Under the pieces are notes generated by a model. That model saw nothing but the letters and a program-made list of their open reading frames with translations, was not told the origin of the DNA and did not search any database. Below, one piece after another: positions 8,256 through 17,075 of a DNA stretch of 64,000 nt (positions are counted from its first letter, which is position 1; every line of letters begins with the position of its first letter). The translations under genes were made by a program, and so were the position numbers. Source of the DNA: Novosphingobium hassiacum (lineage in GTDB: Bacteria; Pseudomonadota; Alphaproteobacteria; Sphingomonadales; Sphingomonadaceae); contig NZ_JACICY010000005.1 of NCBI RefSeq assembly GCF_014196055.1, forward strand, positions 62,001-126,000, read 5' to 3'.

Positions 8256-9089
8256 ATGGAAACGCCAGCACTCGAACCCGGGCTCTATCTTGTTGCCACC
8301 CCGATTGGCAATCTTGGAGACGTGTCCCGTCGCGCGATAGACACGCTTGGTCGATGCGCGGTGGTGGCGTGCGAGGACACGCGCGTGACGGGCAAGCTGC
8401 TTAATCTGCTGGGATTGCATCGGCCGATGCGGCGGTATGACGATCACGCGAGCGATGCGGCGCGCGAGGCGTTGCTGGCCGAAATGGCGCAATCTCCTGT
8501 CGCGCTGGTTTCGGACGCGGGCACGCCGTTGATTTCGGACCCGGGCTACAAGCTGGTTCGCGAGGCAAGGGCGCGGGGGATCATGGTGACGTCCGTGCCT
8601 GGGCCTAGCGCGCTGGTCGTGGCGCTGTCCATGGCCGGACTGCCAACGGATCGATTCCTGTTCGGGGGTTTCCTGCCGTCGAAGGACAAGGCCCGGCGTG
8701 ATGTGATGGAGGAACTGGCGCAGGTTCCGGCGACATTGGTGTTTTATGAGACCGGGCCGCGTCTGGTGGCGTCGCTGGAGGCGCTGAGCGCGGTGCTGCC
8801 GGGGCGTGAGGTTGCGGTGGCGCGCGAGTTGACCAAGTTGCACGAGGAGTGCCGCAGCGGGACGGCGCATGACCTGTTGGAGCATTATGCCTCGCACCCG
8901 CCGAGGGGGGAGATCGTGCTGCTGGTGGGGCCGCCACTGGCGCAGGAAGCGCCGGCGGATGATGTGATCGAGGCTGAGTTGCGCACGGCGCTGGCGGAGA
9001 TGTCGACGTCACAGGCCGCGGGGAAGGTCGCCAAGGCGCACGGGCTGGATCGCAAGATGCTCTATGCGCTGGCGATGACGTTCAAGTGA
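8256..9089 (+). CDS. rsmI: 16S rRNA (cytidine(1402)-2'-O)-methyltransferase
   Basis: RsmI 2'-O-methylates C1402 of 16S rRNA in the decoding centre, using SAM. The protein has 277 residues and the tetrapyrrole-methylase fold. Motifs: LVATPIGNLGD near 13-23, ACEDTRVTGKLL near 39-50, VSDAGTPLISDPGYKLV near 85-101 and VPGPSALVVAL near 113-123. The C-terminal helical domain has the usual KLHEEC and RGEIVLLV segments. The gene overlaps yraN by 4 bases (GTGA), so the two are translationally coupled, as in many bacteria. Confidence 0.95.
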   Translation: METPALEPGLYLVATPIGNLGDVSRRAIDTLGRCAVVACEDTRVTGKLLNLLGLHRPMRRYDDHASDAAREALLAEMAQSPVALVSDAGTPLISDPGYKLVREARARGIMVTSVPGPSALVVALSMAGLPTDRFLFGGFLPSKDKARRDVMEELAQVPATLVFYETGPRLVASLEALSAVLPGREVAVARELTKLHEECRSGTAHDLLEHYASHPPRGEIVLLVGPPLAQEAPADDVIEAELRTALAEMSTSQAAGKVAKAHGLDRKMLYALAMTFK

Positions 9090-9442
9090 GCCGGGCCGAG
9101 GCCGAGCGGCGTGGGCGCAAGGGTGAGACGCTGGCGGTTTGGTGGCTGAGGCTGACCGGGTGGCGTGTGCTGGCGCAGCGGGTCAAGCTGGGCGTGGGCG
9201 AGGTCGACATCGTCGCGCGGCGGGGGCGGACGGTGGCCTTCGTCGAGGTCAAGTGGCGGCGCGATGGCGCGGCGCTGGAAACGGCGGTGGATGCTCACCG
9301 TTTGCGGCGCGTGGCGCGCGCGGCCGAGGCAATTGCGCCAAGATACGTGCGGGCGGGGGACGACATGCAGATCGATGTGATCCTGATCGCACCCGGACGC
9401 TGGCCGCGCCGGATCGCCAATGCGTGGCAACCCGGCGCTTGA
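9086..9442 (+). CDS. yraN: YraN/UPF0102 family protein
   Basis: Protein of 118 residues of the YraN family, with a Holliday-junction-resolvase-like PD-(D/E)xK fold. The nuclease-like residues are all present: E39 and D41 in GEVDIVARRG, and E54 and K56 in FVEVKWRR. The function is not established; family members are predicted endonucleases. The GTG start at 9086 overlaps the rsmI TGA, which fixes the start. It is followed by a convergent small gene. Confidence 0.88.
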   Translation: MSRAEAERRGRKGETLAVWWLRLTGWRVLAQRVKLGVGEVDIVARRGRTVAFVEVKWRRDGAALETAVDAHRLRRVARAAEAIAPRYVRAGDDMQIDVILIAPGRWPRRIANAWQPGA

Positions 9443-9465
9443 GCCTAGGTCCTGACCCTTAGCAA

Positions 9466-9666
9466 TCAGTGGGCGGCGTGGTCGTCTTTGTGCTCTTCCT
9501 TGTGATCGCCCTTGTGATCGGTGTCCTTGTGTTCGTCCTTGTGCTCACCATCCTTGTGCTCGGCATCCTTGGGAGCCTGGGTCGGGTGCGGGTCGGGATT
9601 GGCAACGGCCATACCCGACCAGCCGAGAACGGCGACACCGGCAGCGACTGCGATCAATTTGCGCAT
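9466..9666 (-). CDS. small periplasmic His/Asp/Lys-rich peptide
   Basis: Sixty-six-residue protein with a clean signal peptide (MRKLIAVAAG... to about A22) and a mature part of only about 44 residues. It contains nine histidines arranged in irregular EHKD/DHKG units (H37, H42, H46, H51, H55, H59, H63, H66). The start at 9666 is set by a GAGAGGAAA ribosome-binding site. The composition suggests a periplasmic nickel, zinc or copper buffer, but no family is recognised. It lies between yraN and gshB on the opposite strand. Confidence 0.65.
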   Translation of the reverse strand: MRKLIAVAAGVAVLGWSGMAVANPDPHPTQAPKDAEHKDGEHKDEHKDTDHKGDHKEEHKDDHAAH

Positions 9667-9789
9667 CAAGGATTTCCTCTCGAGAGAATTCGTTTCGGCG
9701 CCGGCCTGGCGCTCGCTGAAAATGGTCGCACAGGGCATAAATCGGCCTTAAGGCGCGGGTGAGATAAACCCCTGAGGTATGCTTTAGCC

Positions 9790-10737
9790 ATGACACTTCG
9801 CGTCGCGGTCCAGATGGACCCGCTCCACTCGATCAACATCACCGGGGATTCGAGCTTTGCGCTGATGCTTTCGGCGCAAGAGCGCGGGCATGAAATTTAC
9901 CACTACGATGTGGGATCGCTGTCGCTGGACGAGGATGATCGGCTGATCGCGCATGCAGTGCCGGTGACCGTGCAGCAGGTGGCAGGCGATCATTACAAGG
10001 CGGGCGAAAAGCGGCGGCTGGATCTGGGGCGCGACATCGACGTGGTGCTGATGCGGCAGGACCCGCCGTTCGACATGGGCTACATCACCGCGACGCATCT
10101 GCTCGAGCGGATCGAGGGCGAGACGCTGGTGGTCAACAACCCGCGTAGTGTGCGCAATGCACCAGAAAAGGTGATGGTGCTCGATTACCGGCGGTTCATG
10201 CCGCCGACGTTGGTGACACGCTCGGTCGAAGAAGTGCGGACGTTCCAGAAAAAGCACGGCGCGATCGTGATCAAGCCGATCCACGGCAATGGCGGCAAGG
10301 CGATCTTCCGCGTTTCTGAAGAGGGCGAGAACCTTGGCGCGCTGTTCGAGGTGTTCAACCAGACGTGGCCCGAGCCGCATATGGTGCAGGCGTTCCTTCC
10401 CGAAGTGGCCAAGGGCGACAAGCGCATCGTGCTGGTCGACGGAGAGATTGCGGGCGCGATCAACCGCAGGCCGGGCGAGGGTGAGTTTCGCTCCAATCTG
10501 GCGGTTGGCGGCTATGCCGAAAAGACCGAATTGACCGAGACCGAGCGCGAGATTTGCGCGGCTCTGGGGCCTGAGCTGAAGCGGCTGGGGCTGATTTTCG
10601 TCGGTATCGACGTGATCGGGGGCAAATGGCTGACCGAGATCAACGTGACCTCGCCCACCGGCATCGTGGCGATCGACCGGTTCAACGGGACCGATACGGC
10701 GGGGATGATCTGGGACGCGATCGAGGCGCGGCTTTGA
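9790..10737 (+). CDS. gshB: glutathione synthase
   Basis: GshB ligates glycine to gamma-glutamylcysteine with ATP, the last step of glutathione synthesis. The 315 residues match the usual length. The N-terminal domain starts LRVAVQMDPLHSI; ATP-grasp motifs follow: RQDPPFDMGYITATHLLE, IKPIHGNGGKAIFRV, GEFRSNLAVGGY and TEINVTSPTGI (metal ligands). It is monocistronic and followed by palindromic repeats. Its product supplies the thiol used by GST-type proteins such as the one at 1181. Confidence 0.95.
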   Translation: MTLRVAVQMDPLHSINITGDSSFALMLSAQERGHEIYHYDVGSLSLDEDDRLIAHAVPVTVQQVAGDHYKAGEKRRLDLGRDIDVVLMRQDPPFDMGYITATHLLERIEGETLVVNNPRSVRNAPEKVMVLDYRRFMPPTLVTRSVEEVRTFQKKHGAIVIKPIHGNGGKAIFRVSEEGENLGALFEVFNQTWPEPHMVQAFLPEVAKGDKRIVLVDGEIAGAINRRPGEGEFRSNLAVGGYAEKTELTETEREICAALGPELKRLGLIFVGIDVIGGKWLTEINVTSPTGIVAIDRFNGTDTAGMIWDAIEARL

Positions 10738-10743
10738 CGTAGT

Positions 10744-10821
10744 GAGCCCCCGCGAAGGCGGGGGCCTCGCGCCTTTAGGTGAGCGCTATGTGGCCTGAGG
10801 CCCCCGCCTTCGCGGGGGAGC
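10744..10821. repeat. dispersed palindrome family A (pair of inverted copies)
   Basis: Two head-to-head copies of a palindrome with core CCCCCGCCTTCGCGGGGG, one at about 10746-10767 and one at 10792-10821 preceded by GGCCTGAGG. Each copy can fold on itself and the two can pair with each other. Relatives occur at 22766, 29336, 30090, 32697 and 37399 in this window, always between genes. Confidence 0.85.
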
Positions 10822-10851
10822 GGTGGCATTTGATGATTGCTAAATCATCAG

Positions 10852-10919
10852 CTCCGTTCGTGTCGAGCGTAGTCGAGACACTGCGTGCGGTATCTCGATT
10901 ACGCTCGACACGAACGGAG
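10852..10919. repeat. 27-bp inverted repeat (family B)
   Basis: Two 27-base arms, 10852-10878 and 10893-10919, complementary with one mismatch and separated by 14 bases. The core GTTCGTGTCGAGCGTAGTCG resembles a widespread intergenic palindrome of high-GC alphaproteobacteria. It lies just upstream of the DedA gene (start 10963), so a promoter or transcript-end role is possible. Only one copy is seen here. Confidence 0.8.
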
Positions 10920-10962
10920 GGCATTTTTTGAACTGTATTTGCCCCAAAGCGTTACCCCATCC

Positions 10963-11562
10963 ATGAATGACTGGATCGTGTACCTGATCGAGGGTGGCGG
11001 CTATTGGGGGATCGCCTTCCTGATGGTCATCGAGAACGTGTTTCCGCCGATCCCGTCGGAGCTGATCATGGGGTTGGGCGGGATCGCCGTGGCACGCGGG
11101 CGGATGGAGTTCTGGCCGCTGATGCTGGCGGGCACGATCGGGTCCACCTTGGGCAACTATTGCTGGTATTTGCTTGGGCGAAGCCTTGGCTACGAGCGGT
11201 TGCGTCCGTTCGTGGAGCGGTTCGGGCGGTGGCTGACCTGTGACTGGGATGACATCGAGCGCATCGTCGCGTTCTTTCGGCGGCATGGACAATGGGTCGT
11301 GTTCGCGGTGCGCTTCGCGCCGTTCATGCGCACGATGATCTCGCTGCCGGCGGGGCTGACGCGAATGGGGCACGTGCGGTTTGTGGTGTTCACGTTTGCC
11401 GGGGCCGCGATCTGGAACGCCATTCTGGCGGGCGCCGGGTATTACCTCGGTCGCAATTTCGACGATCTGGAGAAGTATACGACCCCTGTCGCGGTAGCGA
11501 CGGTGGTAATCGTTTTAGCGGGTTATGCTTGGCGCGTGGTCACATGGAAACCGCGCAGATAA
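10963..11562 (+). CDS. DedA family (SNARE-associated/VTT domain) membrane protein
   Basis: Integral inner-membrane protein of 199 residues from the ATG at 10963. Family signatures: IENVFPPIPSELIMGLGG near 20-38, GSTLGNYCWYLLGRSLG near 57-73, and the VRFAPFMRTMISLPAGL segment near 110-126 with the conserved F/R-x3-R pattern. Roughly four to five hydrophobic segments are visible. DedA/VTT proteins are implicated in undecaprenyl-phosphate and lipid flipping and in membrane homeostasis; which applies here is unknown. Upstream coding potential to 10885 overlaps the family B palindrome and is not used as the start. Confidence 0.88.
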   Translation: MNDWIVYLIEGGGYWGIAFLMVIENVFPPIPSELIMGLGGIAVARGRMEFWPLMLAGTIGSTLGNYCWYLLGRSLGYERLRPFVERFGRWLTCDWDDIERIVAFFRRHGQWVVFAVRFAPFMRTMISLPAGLTRMGHVRFVVFTFAGAAIWNAILAGAGYYLGRNFDDLEKYTTPVAVATVVIVLAGYAWRVVTWKPRR

Positions 11563-11577
11563 AATTCCCATAACTTT

Positions 11578-11670
11578 GTCATTACGAGCGACCGCAGGTC
11601 GCGTGGCAATCCAGAGCGCTACGCGTCGACTCTGGATTGCTTCGTCGGCTTTGCCTCCTCGCAATGACGA
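11578..11670. repeat. dispersed palindrome family C
   Basis: About 93 bases fold as one long inverted repeat: GTCATTACGAGCG at the left end pairs with CGCAATGAC at the right, and GCAATCCAGAG pairs with CTCTGGATTGC in the centre. It resembles the widely distributed alphaproteobacterial intergenic element that carries GTCATTGCGAGG ends. It fills the gap between the dedA-type gene and the convergent accC gene and may act as a bidirectional terminator. Confidence 0.75.
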
Positions 11671-11684
11671 AAAGGCGCAGACGC

Positions 11685-13031
11685 TCAGGCGTCCTTTGCC
11701 AGCCATTCCTCGAGCCACTTGATCGTATAGTCGCCGCTGAGGAAGTCGGGCTGGGTCAGCAGGCGCTGGTGGAGCGGGATCGAGGTCTTGGGGCCTTCGA
11801 TAACCATTTCCTGCAGCGCGCGGCGCAGGCGCATGATGCAGCCTTCGCGGGTGCGGCCATAGACGATCAGCTTGGCGATCATCGAGTCATAATACGGCGG
11901 GATCTTGTACCCGGCATAAAGCCCTGAATCGACGCGGACATGCATGCCGCCTGCTGCGTGGTAGCTTTTGACCAGCCCGGGCGAGGGGGTGAATGTGAAC
12001 GGGTCTTCCGCGTTGATGCGGCACTCGATCGCGTGGCCCTTGAACTCGATCTCGTCCTGCTTGACCGAGAGCGGCTTGCCATCGGCGATGCGGATCTGTT
12101 CGCGTACCAGATCGACGCCGGTGATCGCTTCGGTAACCGGGTGTTCGACCTGCAGGCGGGTGTTCATTTCGATGAAATAGAACTCGCCGTTTTCCCACAG
12201 GAATTCGATCGTGCCCGCGCCGCGATAGCCCATGTCGGCCATCGCCTTCGAGACGATACCGCCCATGCGGTCACGCTCTTCGGCCGAGATGACCGGCGAA
12301 GGCGCTTCTTCCAGAACCTTTTGATGGCGGCGCTGGAGCGAGCAGTCGCGCTCGCCCAGATGGATTGCGTTGCCGTTGCCATCGCCAAAGATCTGGAATT
12401 CGATATGGCGCGGGTTGCCGAGGTATTTTTCGATGTAGACCGTGGCGTCGCCGAATGCGGCCTTGGCTTCGCTGCCGGCCTGCTGGATCAGCGTTTCGAG
12501 TTCTTCGGGGCCGGTGCAGACTTTCATTCCGCGCCCGCCGCCGCCCGAAGCGGCCTTGATAATTACCGGATAGCCGACTTCAGCGGCGATGCGCTTGGCG
12601 TCTTCGATTTCCGAGACCGCGCCGTCGGAACCGGGGACGAGGGGCAGGCCGAGCGCGCCAGCGGTGCGCTTGGCTTCGACCTTGTCGCCCATGGTGCGGA
12701 TGTGTTCGGGCTTGGGGCCGATCCAGGTGATGCCGTGGGCTTCGACGATCTCGGCGAACTTGGCGTTCTCGGACAGAAACCCGTAGCCGGGGTGGATCGC
12801 GTCGGCATGCGTGATTTCAGCGGCCGAGATGATTGCGGCGACGTTGAGATAGCTGTCCTTGGCGGCAGGCGGGCCGATGCAGACCGCGTGGTCGGCCAGC
12901 CGCACGTGCATCGCGTCCGCATCGGCGGTGGAGTGCACTGCGACGGTCTCGATACCCATTTCATGCGCGGCGCGATGGATGCGCAGCGCGATTTCGCCGC
13001 GATTGGCGATCAGTATCCGTTGGATGGCCAT
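11685..13031 (-). CDS. accC: acetyl-CoA carboxylase, biotin carboxylase subunit
   Basis: AccC carboxylates biotin on AccB with bicarbonate and ATP, the first half of malonyl-CoA synthesis. It has 448 residues, the standard length. Motifs: N-terminal [14 protein letters not shown], glycine-rich ATP loop [31 protein letters not shown], and catalytic [14 protein letters not shown], ending with the usual C-terminal barrel sandwich. It lies 9 bases downstream of accB and is part of an aroQ-accB-accC transcription unit. Confidence 0.96.
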   Translation of the reverse strand: MAIQRILIANRGEIALRIHRAAHEMGIETVAVHSTADADAMHVRLADHAVCIGPPAAKDSYLNVAAIISAAEITHADAIHPGYGFLSENAKFAEIVEAHGITWIGPKPEHIRTMGDKVEAKRTAGALGLPLVPGSDGAVSEIEDAKRIAAEVGYPVIIKAASGGGGRGMKVCTGPEELETLIQQAGSEAKAAFGDATVYIEKYLGNPRHIEFQIFGDGNGNAIHLGERDCSLQRRHQKVLEEAPSPVISAEERDRMGGIVSKAMADMGYRGAGTIEFLWENGEFYFIEMNTRLQVEHPVTEAITGVDLVREQIRIADGKPLSVKQDEIEFKGHAIECRINAEDPFTFTPSPGLVKSYHAAGGMHVRVDSGLYAGYKIPPYYDSMIAKLIVYGRTREGCIMRLRRALQEMVIEGPKTSIPLHQRLLTQPDFLSGDYTIKWLEEWLAKDA

Positions 13032-13040
13032 ATGCGGCCC

Positions 13041-13523
13041 TTACGCGATCACGACCAGCGGCTGGTCGAATTCGACCGGCTGCGCGTTCTCGACGAGAAT
13101 GGCGGTGATCGTGCCCGACTTCGGCGCGACGATCGGGTTCATGACCTTCATCGCCTCGATGATCAGCAGGGTCTCGCCTTCCTTGACCGTCTTGCCGACG
13201 GCAACGAAGTTGGGGACGCCGGGTTCGCCGGCGAGGTAGCACGTGCCGACCATCGGGGATTTGACGGCGTTGGCGTCTTCGGCCGGGGCAGCAGGGGCTG
13301 CTGCTGCAGGAGCGGCGGCTGGTGCAGGGGCTGCGGGAGGAGGTGCAACCGCATACTGCTGGACAGGGGCTGCGGTCAGCTGGCGGGCAACGCGGATCTT
13401 GCGTTCGCCATCCTCGACTTCAATTTCGGACAGGCCGGTTTCTGCGAGCAGCTCAGCCAGTTCGCGGACCAGCTTGCTGTCGATTGCCATGTTGTCGGCC
13501 TTATCGCCGCGGTCGTGCGCCAT
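13041..13523 (-). CDS. accB: acetyl-CoA carboxylase biotin carboxyl carrier protein
   Basis: AccB carries the biotin that AccC carboxylates. It has 160 residues: an N-terminal helical region ([20 protein letters not shown]), an Ala/Pro-rich flexible linker at about 50-80, and a C-terminal biotinyl domain. The biotinylated lysine is K126 in EAMKVMNP. The N-terminus could instead begin at the internal MAIDSKLV (13490), which fits the family better; the longer start is kept because both are in frame. It directly precedes accC. Confidence 0.94.
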   Translation of the reverse strand: MAHDRGDKADNMAIDSKLVRELAELLAETGLSEIEVEDGERKIRVARQLTAAPVQQYAVAPPPAAPAPAAAPAAAAPAAPAEDANAVKSPMVGTCYLAGEPGVPNFVAVGKTVKEGETLLIIEAMKVMNPIVAPKSGTITAILVENAQPVEFDQPLVVIA

Positions 13524-13624
13524 TTATCATTCCTCGCGGGTGCTCATTCAGGCCACGCGCCATGCCCTCATGCTGGCAAGCTGGCAAGGGCCGGTGTTGC
13601 TGGCACGTGGAAAAACCCCGGTTT

Positions 13625-14077
13625 CTATAGCCGCGCAGCAGCTTCCAGCGCGACGATATAGCTGTTTGCGCCGAAACCCGCGACCGATCCCTTGGCGGCC
13701 ATGCCGACGTAGGACTTGTGGCGGAAAGCCTCGCGCGTGTGGGGATTGGAGAGGTGGACCTCGATCACCGGCACCTTGATCGACTTGATCGCATCGTGGA
13801 TCGCAACCGAGGTGTGGGTGTAGGCACCGGCGTTGAGCAGCACGGCGCGAGCCTTGCTGGCCGAGGCTTCATGCAGCCAGTCGATCAGGTGGCCCTCGTG
13901 GTTGGACTGGCGGACATCGACCTCGAGCCCGAGTTCGCGCGCGCGATCTTCAAGCATGCCGGCGATATCGTCGAGCGTATCCGACCCGTAGATTTCGGGC
14001 TCACGCAGGCCGAGCAGATTGAGGTTCGGGCCGTTGAGCACGAACACGGTCGCGCTGGGCTGTGCAGGGTCGGTCAT
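13625..14077 (-). CDS. aroQ: type II 3-dehydroquinate dehydratase
   Basis: AroQ dehydrates 3-dehydroquinate to 3-dehydroshikimate in the shikimate pathway. It has 150 residues, normal for the dodecameric type II enzyme. Signatures: [18 protein letters not shown] (catalytic Tyr at 30), [33 protein letters not shown] and [17 protein letters not shown] (catalytic His region). It is first in the aroQ-accB-accC order, which is common in alphaproteobacteria. The roughly 100-base gap before accB shows no clear hairpin. Confidence 0.95.
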   Translation of the reverse strand: MTDPAQPSATVFVLNGPNLNLLGLREPEIYGSDTLDDIAGMLEDRARELGLEVDVRQSNHEGHLIDWLHEASASKARAVLLNAGAYTHTSVAIHDAIKSIKVPVIEVHLSNPHTREAFRHKSYVGMAAKGSVAGFGANSYIVALEAAARL

Positions 14078-14150
14078 GGCAATTCCGGATCAGGTGGCTA
14101 GGTGGCCGTGATAGCCGCTGCCACGCCTGACGCAAGGTCAGCCTGTGCGA

Positions 14151-14519
14151 TCAGCCTGGGGGTATCTGGGGCGCTTCGATCACATTGTCGAATGCACCGT
14201 TTTCTCCGGAGTTATCGGTGAGCATCGAATCATCGACACCGGAATCGCCAACCACGTTTTCGGGCTCCGGCGCGAACTGACCTGAGGAACTGCCGCTGGC
14301 GGCCATAGACAAGGCCTGCTGCGAGCGCTTGTCGGCAGCGTCGGCCTTGGCCTCGGCAGCGGCGATGCGGGCTTCCAGCTCCTGGTCTTTCGACGAACTG
14401 CCGCAGCCTGCCAGCAAGGCGCTGGCAAGCGTAGCGAAGAGCAACCCGCGGGCGGAGTGGCGCGTGGCGCGCCCGCGGGCGCTTGTCCAATTAGGCATGA
14501 TGTTCGACGACCTGATCAT
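14151..14519 (-). CDS. small lipoprotein with alanine-rich coiled coil
   Basis: Protein of 122 residues with a lipoprotein signal (lipobox LLAGC, C39) followed by an Ala/Lys/Glu/Asp helix of about 30 residues with alanine spacing typical of Lpp-like alanine zippers, then an acidic, Asn/Asp/Gly-rich tail. The start may be the internal ATG at 14498, which shortens the signal sequence. No specific family is recognised. It lies downstream of the holin-like gene on the same strand with an 84-base gap. Structural outer-membrane or spanin-like roles are possible but unsupported. Confidence 0.6.
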   Translation of the reverse strand: MIRSSNIMPNWTSARGRATRHSARGLLFATLASALLAGCGSSSKDQELEARIAAAEAKADAADKRSQQALSMAASGSSSGQFAPEPENVVGDSGVDDSMLTDNSGENGAFDNVIEAPQIPPG

Positions 14520-14603
14520 TTGCAGGTCTGTCAGTAGCAGCCGGAAGTTACCAGAAACTAACCAAACCCAGCGGAAATATGCGCCGGTCCCGATGAGTGA
14601 CCG

Positions 14604-15017
14604 TCAACGGTCGGTGCCCTTGGCCTTGCCCCACTGGCGCGCGGCCGTGTAGCCGAGATAGCCGGTACCGAACAGGGCATAGAGCGGCTCGGGCAATCCG
14701 TTGAGATAGGCGTTGATCGCCGCGGCGATGTCCCGGGCAGCCTCGGGTCGGAATGACGCGATCAAGCCCATCGGCAGCGCCCACAGGATCATCGCATACA
14801 TTACGTAGAGGAAGCCGGGGCGGGCACGGCTGGTCCACGGATCGGCCGAGCTTGCCTCGGTAACGATCGCGGACATGCGCGTGCGGAGATATTCGAGTTC
14901 CTGCGTGCCTTCGAGCTTGAGCAGTTCGAGCTTGGCGCGATCGCGCGCTTCCTTGTCGGGAATTATCTTGTCGATGATCGCCGACACGGGCGAGATCAGG
15001 GCTTCGAGAAATGACAT
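14604..15017 (-). CDS. holin-like protein of the GTA three-TM type
   Basis: Protein of 137 residues with an amphipathic N-terminal helix and a charged coiled segment (about 15-55), then hydrophobic segments near 67-87 and 108-122. The SRARPGFLYVMYAMILWALP stretch is typical of the holin family named 'Holin of 3TMs, for gene-transfer release'. In Rhodobacter capsulatus the related holin, with an endolysin, releases gene transfer agent particles. No endolysin, capsid or other GTA gene is present in this window, so it is either an orphan lysis gene or the GTA cluster lies elsewhere. Confidence 0.6.
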   Translation of the reverse strand: MSFLEALISPVSAIIDKIIPDKEARDRAKLELLKLEGTQELEYLRTRMSAIVTEASSADPWTSRARPGFLYVMYAMILWALPMGLIASFRPEAARDIAAAINAYLNGLPEPLYALFGTGYLGYTAARQWGKAKGTDR

Positions 15018-15243
15018 GGCTTAGCGTCCTTGGGTTGGAGACGCGCAGCTAGATAACCATATGGGTTCATGTAGGAAAGCGGTTTGCGTGAAGATGGCGC
15101 GGCACGCCGGACGAGGCATGATGTACATGCGCAGATCGCACGACGCGCTGGCGCGTCGAGCTGGCGGGCCGTAATTCTAACCTTGATTGAAACGCCCGCC
15201 GCACGCCCAGGGTCTGGACATCGATCATCAGGCTTACGACATA

Positions 15244-16884
15244 TCACGACGCGTAGATGTTGAGTCCGCCCGCCGGGTCCGGCGTTTCGGCTTTCCAGCG
15301 CACCGAGCCGAACGGGCGCTCCAGCCGTCGGCGAACCTGTGGCTTTTCGCCGGGTTCGCACAGCGTGGCGACCTGCGTCTGCAGAGCCAGATCGGCCTCG
15401 GTGAAGCGCTCGCGGTTGCGCAGATAGTCCTGCCAGGTCGGAAATTCGAACCGTTCGGTCCAGAGTGAGGGATCGGCGATGTCGCGCGACAGGGCCCAGC
15501 CAAAGCCACCGTTGCGTTTGCGCACCCGCTGGAGTTGAAGCATGGCATCGTAAAATCCGCGCGCCCGATCGCGATTGACGCGATAATCGATTTCGATGGC
15601 GATCGGGCCGCTGCGGCCGCTAATCGCGAGTGCGACGTCCGGTTCACTTCGCACGTCCACAGCGTCCAGATTGTCCCTGCCGATGTCGCGCAGCGGCAGT
15701 ATCCGGCTCAGCAGCGGCAAAGCCAGCAGCATCACCGCCGATGCGGCCACGGCGTGGCTGACACCAATCGAACCGGCGATGCTGCCCCACATCCAGGCGC
15801 CTAAGGCGATCCCGCCGGTCAGCGATGAGGTGAACCAGGCGAGCGCGCGGGCAGTGACCCAGCGCGGTACCGAAAGCTGCATCGCGACGTTCAGCAGAGA
15901 GATGAACACCATGTTGGCGGCACCCAACACCAGCAGCACGAGAGTGGTGAGCGCGAGGCTGTGGGAAAAGGCCACGACGGCCACGGCGATGGCCGCGATC
16001 ACCACGCACGCGTCGAGCGCGCGATCAGTACTCACCCGTTCGCGGATTTCGCTAACGAATACAGCGCCGCAGACCGCACCGACGCCGCCCGCCCCCAGCA
16101 ATATGCCATAGGTGCCCGCATTGCCGTGCAGCAAGTCGCGGGCGATTAGCGGGGTAAGGGCGGTGACTGCGGCGGCCGCGGCGCCGTAGCTTGCCGAACG
16201 GATCATGACCGTGCGAACGGGGATCGCATGAAGCGCGTAGCGGATGCCCGAGATGATCGCCCGGTCGAGCCGCTCAGGCGGCAGGCGTGGCGGTACGTGA
16301 CGGCGATTCCACAAAAAGAAAGCGATGAGCAGCGGCAGATAGAAGATCGCCGTCAGGCCAAAGACAGGCGTCGCGCCAAGGGTGACGACCAGCATGCCTC
16401 CCAGCGCAGGCCCAAAGCTGCGGGCGATATTGTAGCTGACCGATCCCAGCGCGATGGCGGATGGCAGATGCTCGGCGGATACTTGCTCGGGGATGGAGGC
16501 TTGCCATGATGGGCTGTAAAGCGCGACGCCCGCACCGATGAGGAAACAAAAGGCGAGCAGCACCCACGGCCCGGCCATGCCGACGAAAGAGAGGGCGGTT
16601 AACAGGCCAGCGGCCAGGGCAGAAAAAACCAGCCCTGACATCGCGATCTTGCGCCGATCGAACATGTCGGCGACCGCGCCTGCCGGAACGGCGACCAGCA
16701 TCAAAGGTAGCATCAGAGCGCTCTGCACCAGCGCAACCATTTCCGGCGAATTAGTGAGCCGGGTCATCTGCCAGGCGGCAGCGACGCCCAGCACCAGTTG
16801 GCCCAGGTTGGAGAGCAAGCTGGCCGACCAGATGCGACGGAAATTGGGTTCCGCCAGCGGTGCCAGCGCCCGAATTTTTATCAT
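15244..16884 (-). CDS. MFS exporter with C-terminal soluble domain (MFS_3 type)
   Basis: Transporter of 546 residues from the ATG at 16884 (MIKIRALAPL). The first 400 residues hold about 11-12 membrane helices, with the loop motif VADMFDRRKIAMSG between helices 2 and 3 typical of the enterobactin-exporter/MFS_3 group. The last 140 residues are soluble, with FYDAMLQLQRVRKRNGGFGW and WQDYLRNRERFTEAD segments that resemble a ferredoxin-like antibiotic-biosynthesis-monooxygenase fold. The longer frame to 17019 has no family match. The substrate is unknown. The gene stands alone between a GTA-type holin and tRNA-Pro. Confidence 0.82.
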   Translation of the reverse strand: MIKIRALAPLAEPNFRRIWSASLLSNLGQLVLGVAAAWQMTRLTNSPEMVALVQSALMLPLMLVAVPAGAVADMFDRRKIAMSGLVFSALAAGLLTALSFVGMAGPWVLLAFCFLIGAGVALYSPSWQASIPEQVSAEHLPSAIALGSVSYNIARSFGPALGGMLVVTLGATPVFGLTAIFYLPLLIAFFLWNRRHVPPRLPPERLDRAIISGIRYALHAIPVRTVMIRSASYGAAAAAVTALTPLIARDLLHGNAGTYGILLGAGGVGAVCGAVFVSEIRERVSTDRALDACVVIAAIAVAVVAFSHSLALTTLVLLVLGAANMVFISLLNVAMQLSVPRWVTARALAWFTSSLTGGIALGAWMWGSIAGSIGVSHAVAASAVMLLALPLLSRILPLRDIGRDNLDAVDVRSEPDVALAISGRSGPIAIEIDYRVNRDRARGFYDAMLQLQRVRKRNGGFGWALSRDIADPSLWTERFEFPTWQDYLRNRERFTEADLALQTQVATLCEPGEKPQVRRRLERPFGSVRWKAETPDPAGGLNIYAS

Positions 16885-17075
16885 CGCCGTGTGTCCAGTC
16901 CGCAGTTTATTGCGTTTGCCTCGTTGAAGTTCGAACCGTCCGTATCTTTCTAGCAGCCTGTTGCAGGACGGGTCGCATACTTCGGCTAACGTTGCCCATA
17001 GAGCGCGAGTGCTGTTCATCGGTCAAGACTATGTCGGGTTGACGCAGCTAGGCCTGTGCGCTGCTCGCCCAAAAG

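Noticed and set aside
11940..13661. 573-codon open frame antisense to accC and accB
   Set aside because: It is a mirror of conserved carboxylase coding sequence, with no start signal and no family similarity.
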